Shown piece by piece: positions 51,321-59,759 of a stretch of 64,000 bases of DNA. Each line of letters opens with the position of its first letter. Positions within the stretch are counted from its first letter, which is position 1. The stretch spans positions 597,510 through 661,509 of the forward strand of contig NZ_LR130816.1 of NCBI RefSeq assembly GCF_900626145.1, given 5' to 3'. Source of the DNA: Intestinimonas timonensis (GTDB lineage Bacteria; Bacillota; Clostridia; Oscillospirales; Oscillospiraceae). Made by a program: the position numbers and the translations under genes. Under the pieces are notes generated by a model. The model saw nothing but the letters and a program-made list of their open reading frames with translations, was not told where the DNA came from and ran no database searches.

Positions 51321-54300
51321 ATGAAGAAGAAAGTGCTCTCGCTGGTACTGGCGGCGGCCATGGTCATGGGCTTGGCTGCACCCGCACTGGCAGCGGAAGA
51401 GAGCGAAAGCGGCAAGATCGTGATCCTGCACACCAACGATGTGCACTGCGGGATCGACCCTGTGACCGATGAGGAGACCGGGGCCGTGACCAACGTGGGC
51501 TACGCCGGTGTGGCGGCCTACAAGGCCGAGATGGAGGCGCAGTACGGCGCCGAGAACGTGACCCTTGTGGACGCGGGCGACGCCATCCAGGGCGGCCCCA
51601 TCGGCACCCTGTCCAAGGGGTCCTACATCGTGGACATCATGAACGAGGTTGGCTATGATTTCGCCATCCCCGGCAACCATGAGTTCGACTACGGCATGGA
51701 CAACTTCCTGACCCTGGCCAAGGAGAAGGCGGAGTACACCTACCTGTGCTGCAACTTCACCGACCTGGAGGGGAATGCGGTTCTGGACGCCTACAAGGTG
51801 GTCGACTACGGCGACGTGAGCGTGGGCTACGTGGGCATCGACACCCCCGAGTCCTTCACCAAGTCCACCCCCACCTACTTCCAGGACGCCGAGGGCAACT
51901 ACATCTACAGCTTCAGCCAGGGCAATGAGGGCGCTGACCTCTACGCCGCTGTGCAGAAGGCCGTGGATGCCGCCGTGGCCGACGGCGCCGACTACGTGGT
52001 GGCCCTGGGCCACCTGGGCAACGAGGGCTCCACCGACGTGTGGACCTCCAAGAGCGTCATCGCCAACACCACCGGCATCGACGTGTTCATCGACGGCCAC
52101 TCCCACGAGACCTACGATGAGACCGTCCAGAACAAGGACGGCGAGGACGTGGTTCTGGCCCAGACCGGCACCAAGCTGGCCAACATCGGCAAGGTGGTCA
52201 TCGACACCAAGACCGGCGACATCACCGCCGAGCTGGTGAGCGGCTATGAGAAGCAGGACGAGACCGTGGCCGCCTACGTGGCCGGTGTGAACGAGGAGTT
52301 CGCCGGTGTGCTGCAGGAGGTCGTGGCCAAGAGCGACGTGGCCCTCACCACCCTGGACCCCGCTACCGGTGAGCGCGCCGTGCGCAACGCCGAGACCAAC
52401 CTGGGCGACCTGTGCGCCGACGCCTACCGCGTGCTGCTGGGCGCTGACATCGCCTTTGTGAACGGCGGCGGCATCCGCGCCGACATCGCTGCCGGCGACA
52501 TCACCTACGAGGACATCATCAACGTGCATCCCTTCGGCAACGAGGCCTGCCTGGTGGAGACCACCGGCCAGGACATCCTGGACGCCCTGGAGATGGGCGC
52601 CCGCCTGTACCCCGAGGAGAACGGCGGCTTCCTGCAGGTGTCCGGCATCAGCTACACCATCGACGCCTCTGTGCCCTCCTCCGTGGTGCTCAGCGATGAG
52701 GGCGAGTTCGTGAAGGTGGACGGCGACTACCGCGTGAAGGACGTCATGGTGGGCGACGAGCCCCTGGACGTGACCAAGACCTACACCCTGGCCTCTCACA
52801 ACTACATGCTCAAGAGCGGCGGTGACGGCTTTGTGATGTTCAAGGACGACACCGTGCTCAAGGACTGCGTGATGATCGACAACCAGGTGCTCATCAACTA
52901 CATCGTTGACGAGCTGGGCGGCGTTGTGAGCGCCGACTACGCCGAGCCCCAGGGCCGCATCACCATCGTGAACGCCGATCAGGCCGCCGAGACCCCTGAG
53001 GAGCCCGAGGCTCCCGCCGACTGGGCCGACGTGGCCGCCGACGCCTGGTACGCCGAGGCCGTGAATTACGTCATCGAGAACGGCATCATGGGCTCCACCA
53101 GCACCGACGCCAAGGTCTTTACCCCCGACGGCACCGTGACCCGCGCTACCGTGTATCAGACCCTCTACAACATGGAGGGCAAGCCCGCTGTGACCGAGGC
53201 CGCCACCTTCACTGACGTGGCCGGCACCTGGTACGCTGACTCCGCTGCTTGGGCGGAGGACACCGGCCTCACCACCGGCGACGGCACCGGCGCCTATGCC
53301 GGCGACCGCGCTGTGACCCGCGCTGAGCTGGCCACCATCTTTGCCCGCTACGCTGAGGTGAAGGGCCTGGCCACCACCGCCGGCGACCTGAGCACCTACG
53401 CCGACGCCGCCGACGTGGCCGAGTGGGCCGCTGACGGCATGGCCGTGGCCGTGGGCTCCGGCATCATGGGCGGCAAGCCCGGCGACCTGCTCGACCCCAA
53501 CGGCACCGCCGTCCGCACCGAGCTGGCCACCATCCTCCTCAACTTCTCCAAGCTGACCCCCGCTGAGGAGACCGAGACCGACTCCGAGGCCACCTATATC
53601 GCTGAGACCGTGAGCATCGAGGCCAACGGCCGGACCATCCCCGCTGTGGTCACCCTGCCTGTGGGCGAGGGTCCCTTCCCCGCCGTTGTGCTCAACCACG
53701 GCCACGGCGGCAATAAGGATGAGGGCACCGGCTTCGGCGGCATCGCTGAGGCCCTGGCCGAGGCCGGCATCGCCAGCATCCGCATGGACTTCCCCGGCTG
53801 CGGCGACTCCACCGAGCCCTTTACCGAGAACACCCTCTCCAACATGATCGCCGACTCCAACGCCGCCAAGGACTACCTGGTGGCCAACTACCCCGTGGAC
53901 GCCGACAAGCTGGGTATCCTGGGCTACTCCATGGGCGGCCGTGTCGCTCTGGAGATCATCACCGCCGAGGACAACCCCTACAAGGCTACGCTGATCCTCT
54001 CCGGCCTGTCCACTCCCGGTGACGAGGCCATCGCCAACATCCTCCCTGAGGGGATGACCGTGGAGGATGCCATCGCTGTGGCCGAGGAGAAGGGCTCCTA
54101 TGACTATACCACTCAGTATGGTCAGAACCTCTCTCTGTCCGCCCAGTGGTTCACCGACATGCTGGTGGACCCCCTGGCCAACATCGACAACTACACCGGC
54201 CCCATGCTGGTGATCCACGGCGACAAGGACGACGTGGTGACCGACGCCACCAACAAGCTGACGGTCTCCTCCTATCCCGCCGCCGAGGAGCTCATCGTAC

Positions 54301-54431
54301 CCGACGCTGACCACGGCTACGGCTTCTACTCCGATCAGCCCGACGTCACCGCCATGGTGGAGGGAAGCATCACCGACTTCTTCACCGAGCATCTGGTGGG
54401 CGCTGTCGAGACTGAGGCCGACGCCGCCTGA
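51321..54431 (+). CDS. Wall-anchored 5'-nucleotidase / SLH / alpha-beta hydrolase fusion
   Basis: 1036 residues from ATG 51321. Signal peptide (VLSLVLAAAMVMGLAAPALA). Metallophosphatase domain ~30-270: ILHTNDVHCG, DAGDAIQGG, GNHEFDYG, GHSHETYDE. 5'-nucleotidase C-terminal domain ~330-540 with NGGGIRADI. Three SLH repeats ~560-745 (ADWADVAADAWYAEAVNYV, FTDVAGTWYADSAAWAEDTG, DVAEWAADGMAVAVGSG). Alpha/beta hydrolase ~750-1030: Ser870 in GYSMGG, GDKDDVV, DADHGYG. Presumably releases phosphate and nucleosides from extracellular nucleotides, plus an esterase or peptidase-like activity. SLH repeats in the middle rather than at an end are unusual. Paralogue of the gene at 1-2034. Confidence 0.92.
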   Translation: MKKKVLSLVLAAAMVMGLAAPALAAEESESGKIVILHTNDVHCGIDPVTDEETGAVTNVGYAGVAAYKAEMEAQYGAENVTLVDAGDAIQGGPIGTLSKGSYIVDIMNEVGYDFAIPGNHEFDYGMDNFLTLAKEKAEYTYLCCNFTDLEGNAVLDAYKVVDYGDVSVGYVGIDTPESFTKSTPTYFQDAEGNYIYSFSQGNEGADLYAAVQKAVDAAVADGADYVVALGHLGNEGSTDVWTSKSVIANTTGIDVFIDGHSHETYDETVQNKDGEDVVLAQTGTKLANIGKVVIDTKTGDITAELVSGYEKQDETVAAYVAGVNEEFAGVLQEVVAKSDVALTTLDPATGERAVRNAETNLGDLCADAYRVLLGADIAFVNGGGIRADIAAGDITYEDIINVHPFGNEACLVETTGQDILDALEMGARLYPEENGGFLQVSGISYTIDASVPSSVVLSDEGEFVKVDGDYRVKDVMVGDEPLDVTKTYTLASHNYMLKSGGDGFVMFKDDTVLKDCVMIDNQVLINYIVDELGGVVSADYAEPQGRITIVNADQAAETPEEPEAPADWADVAADAWYAEAVNYVIENGIMGSTSTDAKVFTPDGTVTRATVYQTLYNMEGKPAVTEAATFTDVAGTWYADSAAWAEDTGLTTGDGTGAYAGDRAVTRAELATIFARYAEVKGLATTAGDLSTYADAADVAEWAADGMAVAVGSGIMGGKPGDLLDPNGTAVRTELATILLNFSKLTPAEETETDSEATYIAETVSIEANGRTIPAVVTLPVGEGPFPAVVLNHGHGGNKDEGTGFGGIAEALAEAGIASIRMDFPGCGDSTEPFTENTLSNMIADSNAAKDYLVANYPVDADKLGILGYSMGGRVALEIITAEDNPYKATLILSGLSTPGDEAIANILPEGMTVEDAIAVAEEKGSYDYTTQYGQNLSLSAQWFTDMLVDPLANIDNYTGPMLVIHGDKDDVVTDATNKLTVSSYPAAEELIVPDADHGYGFYSDQPDVTAMVEGSITDFFTEHLVGAVETEADAA
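53403..53555 (+). repeat. Exact 153-bp direct repeat, copy 2
   Basis: Identical to bases 1-153; encodes the third SLH unit of the nucleotidase fusion. Confidence 0.9.
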
Positions 54432-54453
54432 GCGCTGACAGCATCAAAAAGCG

Positions 54454-54489
54454 AAAAAGACGTGGAGCCATACGGCTCCACGTCTTTTT
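54454..54489 (+). terminator. Terminator after the nucleotidase fusion
   Basis: 16-bp stem AAAAAGACGTGGAGCC / GGCTCCACGTCTTTTT, 4-nt loop. Confidence 0.9.
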
Positions 54490-54505
54490 TGCTCAATAGG
54501 GAAGA

Positions 54506-54832
54506 TCAAAGGGGCTGCTGCTTGAGCCAGGTGAGGAGGCTCCCGGCCAATTCCAGATGCTTGTCGTCCATGTCCCGCAGTAGCTGTGCCACCTCCTGCC
54601 AGCGATCCCCGGTGTCCCGGACCGCGCCAACCAGAAACTCGTCCGGCGTGGTGTCCAGAGCCAGCGCCAGACGCATGATGACCTCGGTGGAGGGGATGGA
54701 GACTGCCCGCTCAATATTGGATAAATACTGATTGCTCAGGTCCGCCCGCTCAGCCACCGCCGCCTGCGTCAAATGAAGCTGGTTGCGCCGGCGGGCGATC
54801 CGTGAACCGATCTCATGGTAGTTCAGTTCCAT
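54506..54832 (-). CDS. XRE-family regulator
   Basis: 108 residues. HTH LTQAAVAERADLSNQYLSNIERAVSIPSTEVIMRLALALDTTPDEFLVG, then a helical tail (EVAQLLRDMDDKHLELAGSLLTWLKQQ). GAAAGGAGG lies 7 bases before the ATG. Divergent from a 67-residue gene with two AGTTT...AACT-type palindromes in between, so it probably represses one or both. Confidence 0.82.
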   Translation of the reverse strand: MELNYHEIGSRIARRRNQLHLTQAAVAERADLSNQYLSNIERAVSIPSTEVIMRLALALDTTPDEFLVGAVRDTGDRWQEVAQLLRDMDDKHLELAGSLLTWLKQQPL

Positions 54833-54900
54833 GCCGCGTCCTCCTTTCTCTTTTCGGGTCTATCATAGCCATATTTTGATAAAAATAAGAATCGTTTTAT

Positions 54901-54957
54901 AGTTTATATATAAACTTGACGTTATATTTTATAAATGTTATAGTTTGAATATCAACT
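54901..54957. promoter_or_regulatory. Promoter and two operator palindromes between the XRE gene and the 67-residue gene
   Basis: Perfect palindrome AGTTTATATATAAACT (54901-54916) and imperfect AGTTTGAATATCAACT (54942-54957). Rightward promoter TTGACG (54916-54921), 17-bp spacer, TATAGT (54939-54944). The palindromes touch the -35 and overlap the -10. Confidence 0.75.
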
Positions 54958-54983
54958 TCTAGAAGAAAGGGAAGGAAGGGTGC

Positions 54984-55187
54984 ATGGTGGAAACGCAGGA
55001 CGACCTGTTGGAGTATCTGGCGGAACGTATGGGCTGCGCCATGCTCTCCGAACTGCGGTGTCCTGAGCTGCGCAGTGCGTTGCTGCGGGCGGTGAGGGAT
55101 ATACCGGCGGAGATGTTCTCTTCGGAACAGTGGCGGGAGGCTCTGGACTACCTGCTCCGTCCCCTTGACACCGCCGGGTTTTGGTGA
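54984..55187 (+). CDS. Small protein divergent from the XRE regulator
   Basis: 67 residues, GGAAGG before the ATG. Helical and acidic: MVETQDDLLEYLAERMGCAMLSELRCPELRSALLRAVRDIPAEMF, then LDYLLRPLDTAGFW. No family recognised; no signal peptide. The promoter and paired operators support a real gene. Its 3' end contains the thrS promoter. Confidence 0.65.
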   Translation: MVETQDDLLEYLAERMGCAMLSELRCPELRSALLRAVRDIPAEMFSSEQWREALDYLLRPLDTAGFW

Positions 55188-55193
55188 TATAGT
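55165..55193 (+). promoter_or_regulatory. Promoter of thrS
   Basis: TTGACA (55165-55170), 17-bp spacer, TATAGT (55188-55193), inside the end of the small gene. Confidence 0.85.
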
Positions 55194-55199
55194 ATCGCT

Positions 55200-55596
55200 G
55201 TCAAAATGGCATGGACGGAGAAGAACCCGCAGAGGCGGCACCCAGAGAGGGGCGCGTATGGTGAAAGTGCCCTGTGTGCGCGGCGGCGGTACCACTCCTG
55301 AGCCGCCCGGGAAAGGACCGGGACGGGACCCGCCCGTTACAGTGGGACACAAGCGGCCAGATGTAAGATCAGTGCTCCCGGGCGTTCTGCGCTTCGGTGT
55401 CACGCTGCGCGCCCTCCGCGACGGCCAACTGTTCCCCGCTCCGCCGAAAATACCGTCGGGCTTTGCCCGCCCTGTTTTTCGGTCTGCGCGGCTCACTGTT
55501 GTCCTGCTCCCGGGTGCTCCGCGCTTCTGGCAAGCAGGGTGGAACCGTGGGACTTACGTCTCACCCCTGAATCATCATCAGGGGTGGGGCTTTTTT
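55200..55596 (+). promoter_or_regulatory. T-box riboswitch controlling thrS
   Basis: A ~400-nt leader. The T-box sequence AGGGTGGAACCGTGGG (55536-55551) is followed by terminator CACCCCTGA (55562-55570) / TCAGGGGTG (55578-55586) and TTTTTT. An ACC threonine codon within GGTACCAC (55291-55293) lies in the expected specifier-loop area of a long stem I. Uncharged tRNA-Thr should pair with the ACC and the T-box bulge and favour the antiterminator. Confidence 0.93.
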
Positions 55597-55629
55597 ATTG
55601 CCTGCCCCAGAATACTAGGAGGAATTATC

Positions 55630-57390
55630 ATGGCAGAAGAAAACAAAGAGTTTAGCTTTGAGAACCCCGAATACCGCCAGACCTACTGGCACACCTGCTC
55701 CCACATCATGGCCCAGGCCGTCAAGCGGCTGTGGCCTGAGGTGAAGCTGGCCATCGGCCCCTCTATCGATGAGGGCTGGTACTACGACATGGACGCCCCC
55801 TTCGCCTTCACTCCCGAGCACCTGGAGCAGATCGAGGCTGAGATGAAGAAGATCTGCAAGGAGAAGTTGAAGCTGGAGCGGTTCGAGCTGCCCCGGGCCG
55901 AGGCCCTCAAGCTCATGGAGGAGAAGGGTGAGCCCTTCAAGGTGGAGCTCATCAACGACCTCCCCGAGGATGCCCACATCTCCTTCTACAAGCAGGGCGA
56001 GTTCACCGACCTGTGCGCCGGTCCTCACCTGGATTCCACCGGCCGGGTGAAGGGCAACGCCCTGAAGCTGACCGCCTGCAACGCCGCCTACTGGCGGGGC
56101 GACTCCGACCGGGAGACTCTCCAGCGCATCTACGGCATCGCCTTCCCCAAGAAGGACGAGCTGGACGAGTATCTGGCCCGGATCGAAGAGGCCAAGAAGC
56201 GGGATCACCGCAAGCTGGGCAAGGAGCTGGGTCTCTTCATGCTCCGGGATGAGGGTCCCGGCTTCCCCTTCTTCCTGCCCAAGGGCATGGTGCTCAAGAA
56301 CACCCTGCTGGACTACTGGCGGCAGGTCCACAAGCGCTATGGCTACGTGGAGATCTCCACTCCCATGATGCTCAACCGTCAGCTGTGGGAGCGCTCCGGC
56401 CACTGGGACCACTATAAGAACAACATGTACACCACCGTCATCGATGATGTGGACTTCGCCATCAAGCCCATGAACTGCCCCGGCGGCATGCTGGTCTACG
56501 CCAGTGAGCCCCACTCCTACAAGGAGCTGCCCCTCCGGGTGGGCGAGATCGGCCTGGTCCACCGCCACGAGCTCTCCGGTGCCCTCCACGGCCTGTTCCG
56601 GGTGCGCTGCTTCAGCCAGGACGACGCCCACGTGTTCATGACCCGCGACCAGATGCAGGACGTCATTCAGGAGACCGTCCGCCTCTTTGACGAGGTCTAC
56701 TCCACCTTCGGGCTCTCCTATACCATCGAGCTCTCCACCATGCCCGAGGACCACATCGGCACCGTGGAGGAGTGGGAGCGCAACCAGGATATCCTGAAAA
56801 ACGCCATCACCGCCATGGGCAAGGAGTTTGTCATCAACGAGGGCGACGGTGCCTTCTACGGCCCCAAGCTGGACTTCCATCTGGCCGACTCCCTGGGCCG
56901 GACCTGGCAGTGCGGCACCATCCAGCTGGACTCCCAGCTGCCTGAGCGCTTCGAGCTGGAGTATATCGGTGAGGACGGCCAGAAGCACCGCCCCGTCATG
57001 ATCCACCGCGTGGTGCTGGGCTCCATCGAGCGCTTCATCGGCGTCATCACCGAGCACTTCGCCGGCGCCTTCCCCGCCTGGCTCTCCCCCGTCCAGGTGA
57101 AGGTCCTGCCCGTCACCGACCGGGCCGCCGAGTACGCCGACCAGGTGGCCAAGGACCTGGATGCCCAGGGCTTCCGGGTGGAGGTGGACCACCGCAGCGA
57201 AAAGATCGGCAAGAAGATCCGCGAGGCCACCATGGAGAAGGTCCCCTATATGCTGGTGGTGGGCGACCGCGACATGGAGAACGGCACCGTCTCTCCCCGT
57301 CACCGCACCGGCGAGGACCTGGGCGCCATGTCCTGCGCCGACTTCGCCAAGCTGCTCCACGAGGAAGTGGACACCAAGGCCATCAAGTGA
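55630..57390 (+). CDS. thrS: Threonyl-tRNA synthetase (no TGS domain)
   Basis: 586 residues from ATG 55630 (GGAGG upstream). It starts directly at the second domain (YWHTCSHIMAQAVKRLWPEVKLAIGP), so the N-terminal TGS domain of the 640-residue form is missing. The editing-like domain, the class II core (MNCPGGML, HRHELSG, FSQDDAHVF), IHRVVLGSIERFIGVITEHF and the anticodon domain (PVQVKVLPVTDRAAEYADQVAKDL) are present. Charges tRNA-Thr; controlled by the T-box. Confidence 0.97.
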   Translation: MAEENKEFSFENPEYRQTYWHTCSHIMAQAVKRLWPEVKLAIGPSIDEGWYYDMDAPFAFTPEHLEQIEAEMKKICKEKLKLERFELPRAEALKLMEEKGEPFKVELINDLPEDAHISFYKQGEFTDLCAGPHLDSTGRVKGNALKLTACNAAYWRGDSDRETLQRIYGIAFPKKDELDEYLARIEEAKKRDHRKLGKELGLFMLRDEGPGFPFFLPKGMVLKNTLLDYWRQVHKRYGYVEISTPMMLNRQLWERSGHWDHYKNNMYTTVIDDVDFAIKPMNCPGGMLVYASEPHSYKELPLRVGEIGLVHRHELSGALHGLFRVRCFSQDDAHVFMTRDQMQDVIQETVRLFDEVYSTFGLSYTIELSTMPEDHIGTVEEWERNQDILKNAITAMGKEFVINEGDGAFYGPKLDFHLADSLGRTWQCGTIQLDSQLPERFELEYIGEDGQKHRPVMIHRVVLGSIERFIGVITEHFAGAFPAWLSPVQVKVLPVTDRAAEYADQVAKDLDAQGFRVEVDHRSEKIGKKIREATMEKVPYMLVVGDRDMENGTVSPRHRTGEDLGAMSCADFAKLLHEEVDTKAIK

Positions 57391-57408
57391 TAAAATAATC
57401 GATATGCG

Positions 57409-57440
57409 GCGGGCCCCGGCTTGTGCCGGGGTCCGCTTTT
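57409..57440 (+). terminator. Terminator after thrS
   Basis: 12-nt arms GCGGGCCCCGGC / GCCGGGGTCCGC, loop TTGT, then TTTTT. Confidence 0.88.
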
Positions 57441-57473
57441 TACCTATGATGTGGAAAAAGGGGGAGCGCCCAT

Positions 57474-58415
57474 ATGGAGGAGCTCTGGGAATTTTTTGTG
57501 GGGGAGGAGGCCAGGCGGTACCGCCGCACCTTCTCCCGGGTGGGAGTGGCGATGCTGGCCATGATCCTTCTTCCGGTGGGGGTCCAGCTCCTGCTGCAGT
57601 ATCTGCTCCTGACACAGGCACCGGCCCTGCTGGAGGACACCATGGCCCTCTACCTCATCTCCGCCGTGACCACCTACGGTATCGGGTTCCCGGCGGCCAT
57701 GCTGGTACTGCGGACCATCCCGGTGGAGCGGCCGGACCCGGACCGGCGGCAGCTGAGCATGGAGACCTGGGTGGGGCTGTGGCTGCTGGCCATGGGCTGG
57801 CTCTACATCGCCAACATGGTCACCCTCTCCCTGATGGATGTCCTGACCGGTCTGCGGGGCGGCACACCCATCCCCAACCCCGTGGACGCCATGGGTGACC
57901 TGCCCGTGGCCTTCAACCTGGTCTATAGCTGCCTGCTGGCTCCGTTGTGCGAGGAGCTGTGCTTCCGGGGCATGCTGCTCCGGCGGCTGCGGCCCTGGGG
58001 CGACGGCTTTGCCCTGTGCGCCTCCGCCCTCCTCTTCGCCCTGGTCCACGGCAACCTCTATCAGATGCTCTACGCCTTCGCCGTGGGCCTGGTGCTGGGA
58101 GGGATCTTCCTCTACACCGGAAACCTCAGAGGCTGTATGCTCCTCCACGCCGGGGTGAACTTCGTCTCCGCCGGGCTCCTGCCCCTGGCCGGGCTTTTTG
58201 GGGAGACGGGCAACCTGGCTCTGGCCATGCTGGTGCTGGTGTCCATGCTGTGGGCCCTCTACTGGACCTTCTTCCGCAGCCGCGCTGAGCTGATCGACTG
58301 CGCCGGACGGATCGGCTGGGGGGACGGGGAGAGCTGGGGACACTTTTGGGTGAACCCGGGCATGACCCTCTTCGTCCTGGTCCTCATCTGGGTCATGTGG
58401 CTGACCATGCGGTAA
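57474..58415 (+). CDS. CPBP-family intramembrane metalloprotease
   Basis: 313 residues, about eight hydrophobic segments. CPBP (Abi/CAAX-like) motifs: EELCFRGMLLRRL (EExxxR), FALVHGNLYQMLYAFAVG with His, and LLHAGVNF with the third metal ligand pattern. Members process prenylated proteins or bacteriocin precursors or act in signalling; the substrate is unknown here. Single-gene unit. The N-terminal cytosolic ~25 residues (ELWEFFVGEEARRYRR) are charged. Confidence 0.88.
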   Translation: MEELWEFFVGEEARRYRRTFSRVGVAMLAMILLPVGVQLLLQYLLLTQAPALLEDTMALYLISAVTTYGIGFPAAMLVLRTIPVERPDPDRRQLSMETWVGLWLLAMGWLYIANMVTLSLMDVLTGLRGGTPIPNPVDAMGDLPVAFNLVYSCLLAPLCEELCFRGMLLRRLRPWGDGFALCASALLFALVHGNLYQMLYAFAVGLVLGGIFLYTGNLRGCMLLHAGVNFVSAGLLPLAGLFGETGNLALAMLVLVSMLWALYWTFFRSRAELIDCAGRIGWGDGESWGHFWVNPGMTLFVLVLIWVMWLTMR

Positions 58416-58420
58416 AACAA

Positions 58421-58464
58421 AAAGACCGCCCCGGCTGTTGCAGTGAACAGCCGGGGCGGTCTTT
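58421..58464. terminator. Bidirectional terminator between the CPBP gene and lrgB
   Basis: 19-bp stem AAAGACCGCCCCGGCTGTT (58421-58439) and complement (58446-58464). Confidence 0.9.
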
Positions 58465-58469
58465 GCATG

Positions 58470-59153
58470 TTACGGGGCGATGAGCAGGGAGAAGAGCACG
58501 GTGAGGATGCCACACACGCCGATGGCCAGGCCGCTCATGGCGCCTTCGGTCTCGCCCAGCTCCAGGGCCTTGGAAGTGCCCACGGCGTGGGAACAGGCGC
58601 CGATGGCCAGGCCGGCGGCCACCGGGTCGCTGACCCGGAAGACCTTGACCAGCAGAGGGGCCAGAATGCTGCCCAGGATGCCGGTGATGATGACCGCCAC
58701 CACGGTGATGGCCTGGATGCCGCCCAGGCTCTGAGACACGCCGATGGCGATGGGGGTGGTCACCGACTTGGGCAGCAGGGAGACCATGATGGTCTGGTCC
58801 AGCCGGAACAGCCGGCACAGGCCGTAGATGCTGCCCATTGAAGTGAGGGAACCCACGGTGCAGCCCACCAGGATGGGGAGCCAGTTCTCCTTGAGCAGCT
58901 GGATGCGGGTGTAGATGGACACCGCCAGGCAGGCGGTGGCGGGGGCGAGGAACATGTTGATGACGGCGCCGCCCTGGTCATAGGCCTCGTAGGGGATCCG
59001 GCAGACCAGCAGCACGGCGGATACCAGCACGATGGCGATGAGCAGCGGATTGCATAGCTCCAGGCCGGTCCGCCTGCGGATCTGGACCCCGATGAGAAAG
59101 GCCAGAATGCTTAGGGAGATACCGAAAAAGGGGGACGAAAACAGTTCAGACAT
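58470..59153 (-). CDS. lrgB: LrgB/CidB-family membrane protein
   Basis: 227 residues, several transmembrane helices. Family motifs: NPLLIAIVL, FLAPATACLAVSIYTR, LLPKSVTTPIAIGVSQSLGG and GACSHAVGTSKALELGETEGAMSGLA. The LrgAB/CidAB systems influence murein hydrolase activity, autolysis and, in several species, pyruvate or small-acid transport. The start overlaps the lrgA stop by one base. Confidence 0.92.
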   Translation of the reverse strand: MSELFSSPFFGISLSILAFLIGVQIRRRTGLELCNPLLIAIVLVSAVLLVCRIPYEAYDQGGAVINMFLAPATACLAVSIYTRIQLLKENWLPILVGCTVGSLTSMGSIYGLCRLFRLDQTIMVSLLPKSVTTPIAIGVSQSLGGIQAITVVAVIITGILGSILAPLLVKVFRVSDPVAAGLAIGACSHAVGTSKALELGETEGAMSGLAIGVCGILTVLFSLLIAP

Positions 59154-59512
59154 CAGGCTTTCCTCCGATCCATGAGAAGGCGGGTGAGGCGGACGGCATA
59201 GGCGGTGACCGCAAAGGTGAGGACGGTGCTCACCACGCAGATCACCAGAAGCCGCAGCAGGGCGCTGGCCAGCACGTCAAAATAGTTGATGACGCTCACT
59301 CCGGCGGGGATGAAAAAGAAGGCCATGTTGGAGAGCAGGAAATCGGATTTTTCCCGGATGTGGTCCACACGCAGAACCCCGGACAGCAGCAGGAGCAGCA
59401 GCAGGACCATGCCGATGACGCTGGCGGGGAAGGCGATGGGAAGCAGGGCCTCAATGATCTGGCTGACCCAGCATATGGAAAAAATGATGGAAATTTGTAT
59501 AATGATCTTCAT
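59153..59512 (-). CDS. lrgA: LrgA/CidA-family holin-like protein
   Basis: 119 residues, four hydrophobic segments. Motifs: LPIAFPASVIGMVLLLLLLLSGVLRVDHIREKSDFLLSNMAFFFIPAGVSVINY. Partner of LrgB in a two-gene operon with its own promoter. Regulator (LytSR-like) not found nearby. Confidence 0.9.
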   Translation of the reverse strand: MKIIIQISIIFSICWVSQIIEALLPIAFPASVIGMVLLLLLLLSGVLRVDHIREKSDFLLSNMAFFFIPAGVSVINYFDVLASALLRLLVICVVSTVLTFAVTAYAVRLTRLLMDRRKA

Positions 59513-59547
59513 GAGACCTCATCTCCGGATTTTGAATCTTGCACAAG

Positions 59548-59576
59548 ATTGTAAAACGGTAGGACCAATTTGTCAA
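59548..59576 (-). promoter_or_regulatory. Promoter of lrgAB
   Basis: Minus strand TTGACA (59576-59571), 17-bp spacer, TACAAT (59553-59548). Confidence 0.8.
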
Positions 59577-59663
59577 ACCAAGATTCACCCCGTTTTTGAC
59601 CATATAATCGTGCAATGTGTGCAAAGGCACGGGTGCGCCGCCACTTTGGGCGGGGCATAAAAT

Positions 59664-59698
59664 ATGGCCGGACGATCTGATCAGGATCGTCCGGCCAT
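59664..59698 (-). terminator. Terminator after the acyl-CoA dehydrogenase gene
   Basis: 14-bp stem ATGGCCGGACGATC / GATCGTCCGGCCAT, located between the dehydrogenase stop and the lrgAB promoter. Confidence 0.8.
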
Positions 59699-59759
59699 TG
59701 CGTTGGGGATAAAAGTGTGTTGGGTAAAGAATGGAAGGAAACGAAAGGGAAAAAGTGGA

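Noticed and set aside
51168..54392. 1074-residue open frame antisense to the nucleotidase fusion
   Set aside because: GC-rich codon-position shadow: low-complexity Gly/Val/His/Leu translation, no start context, and it runs over a clearly functional gene and a terminator.
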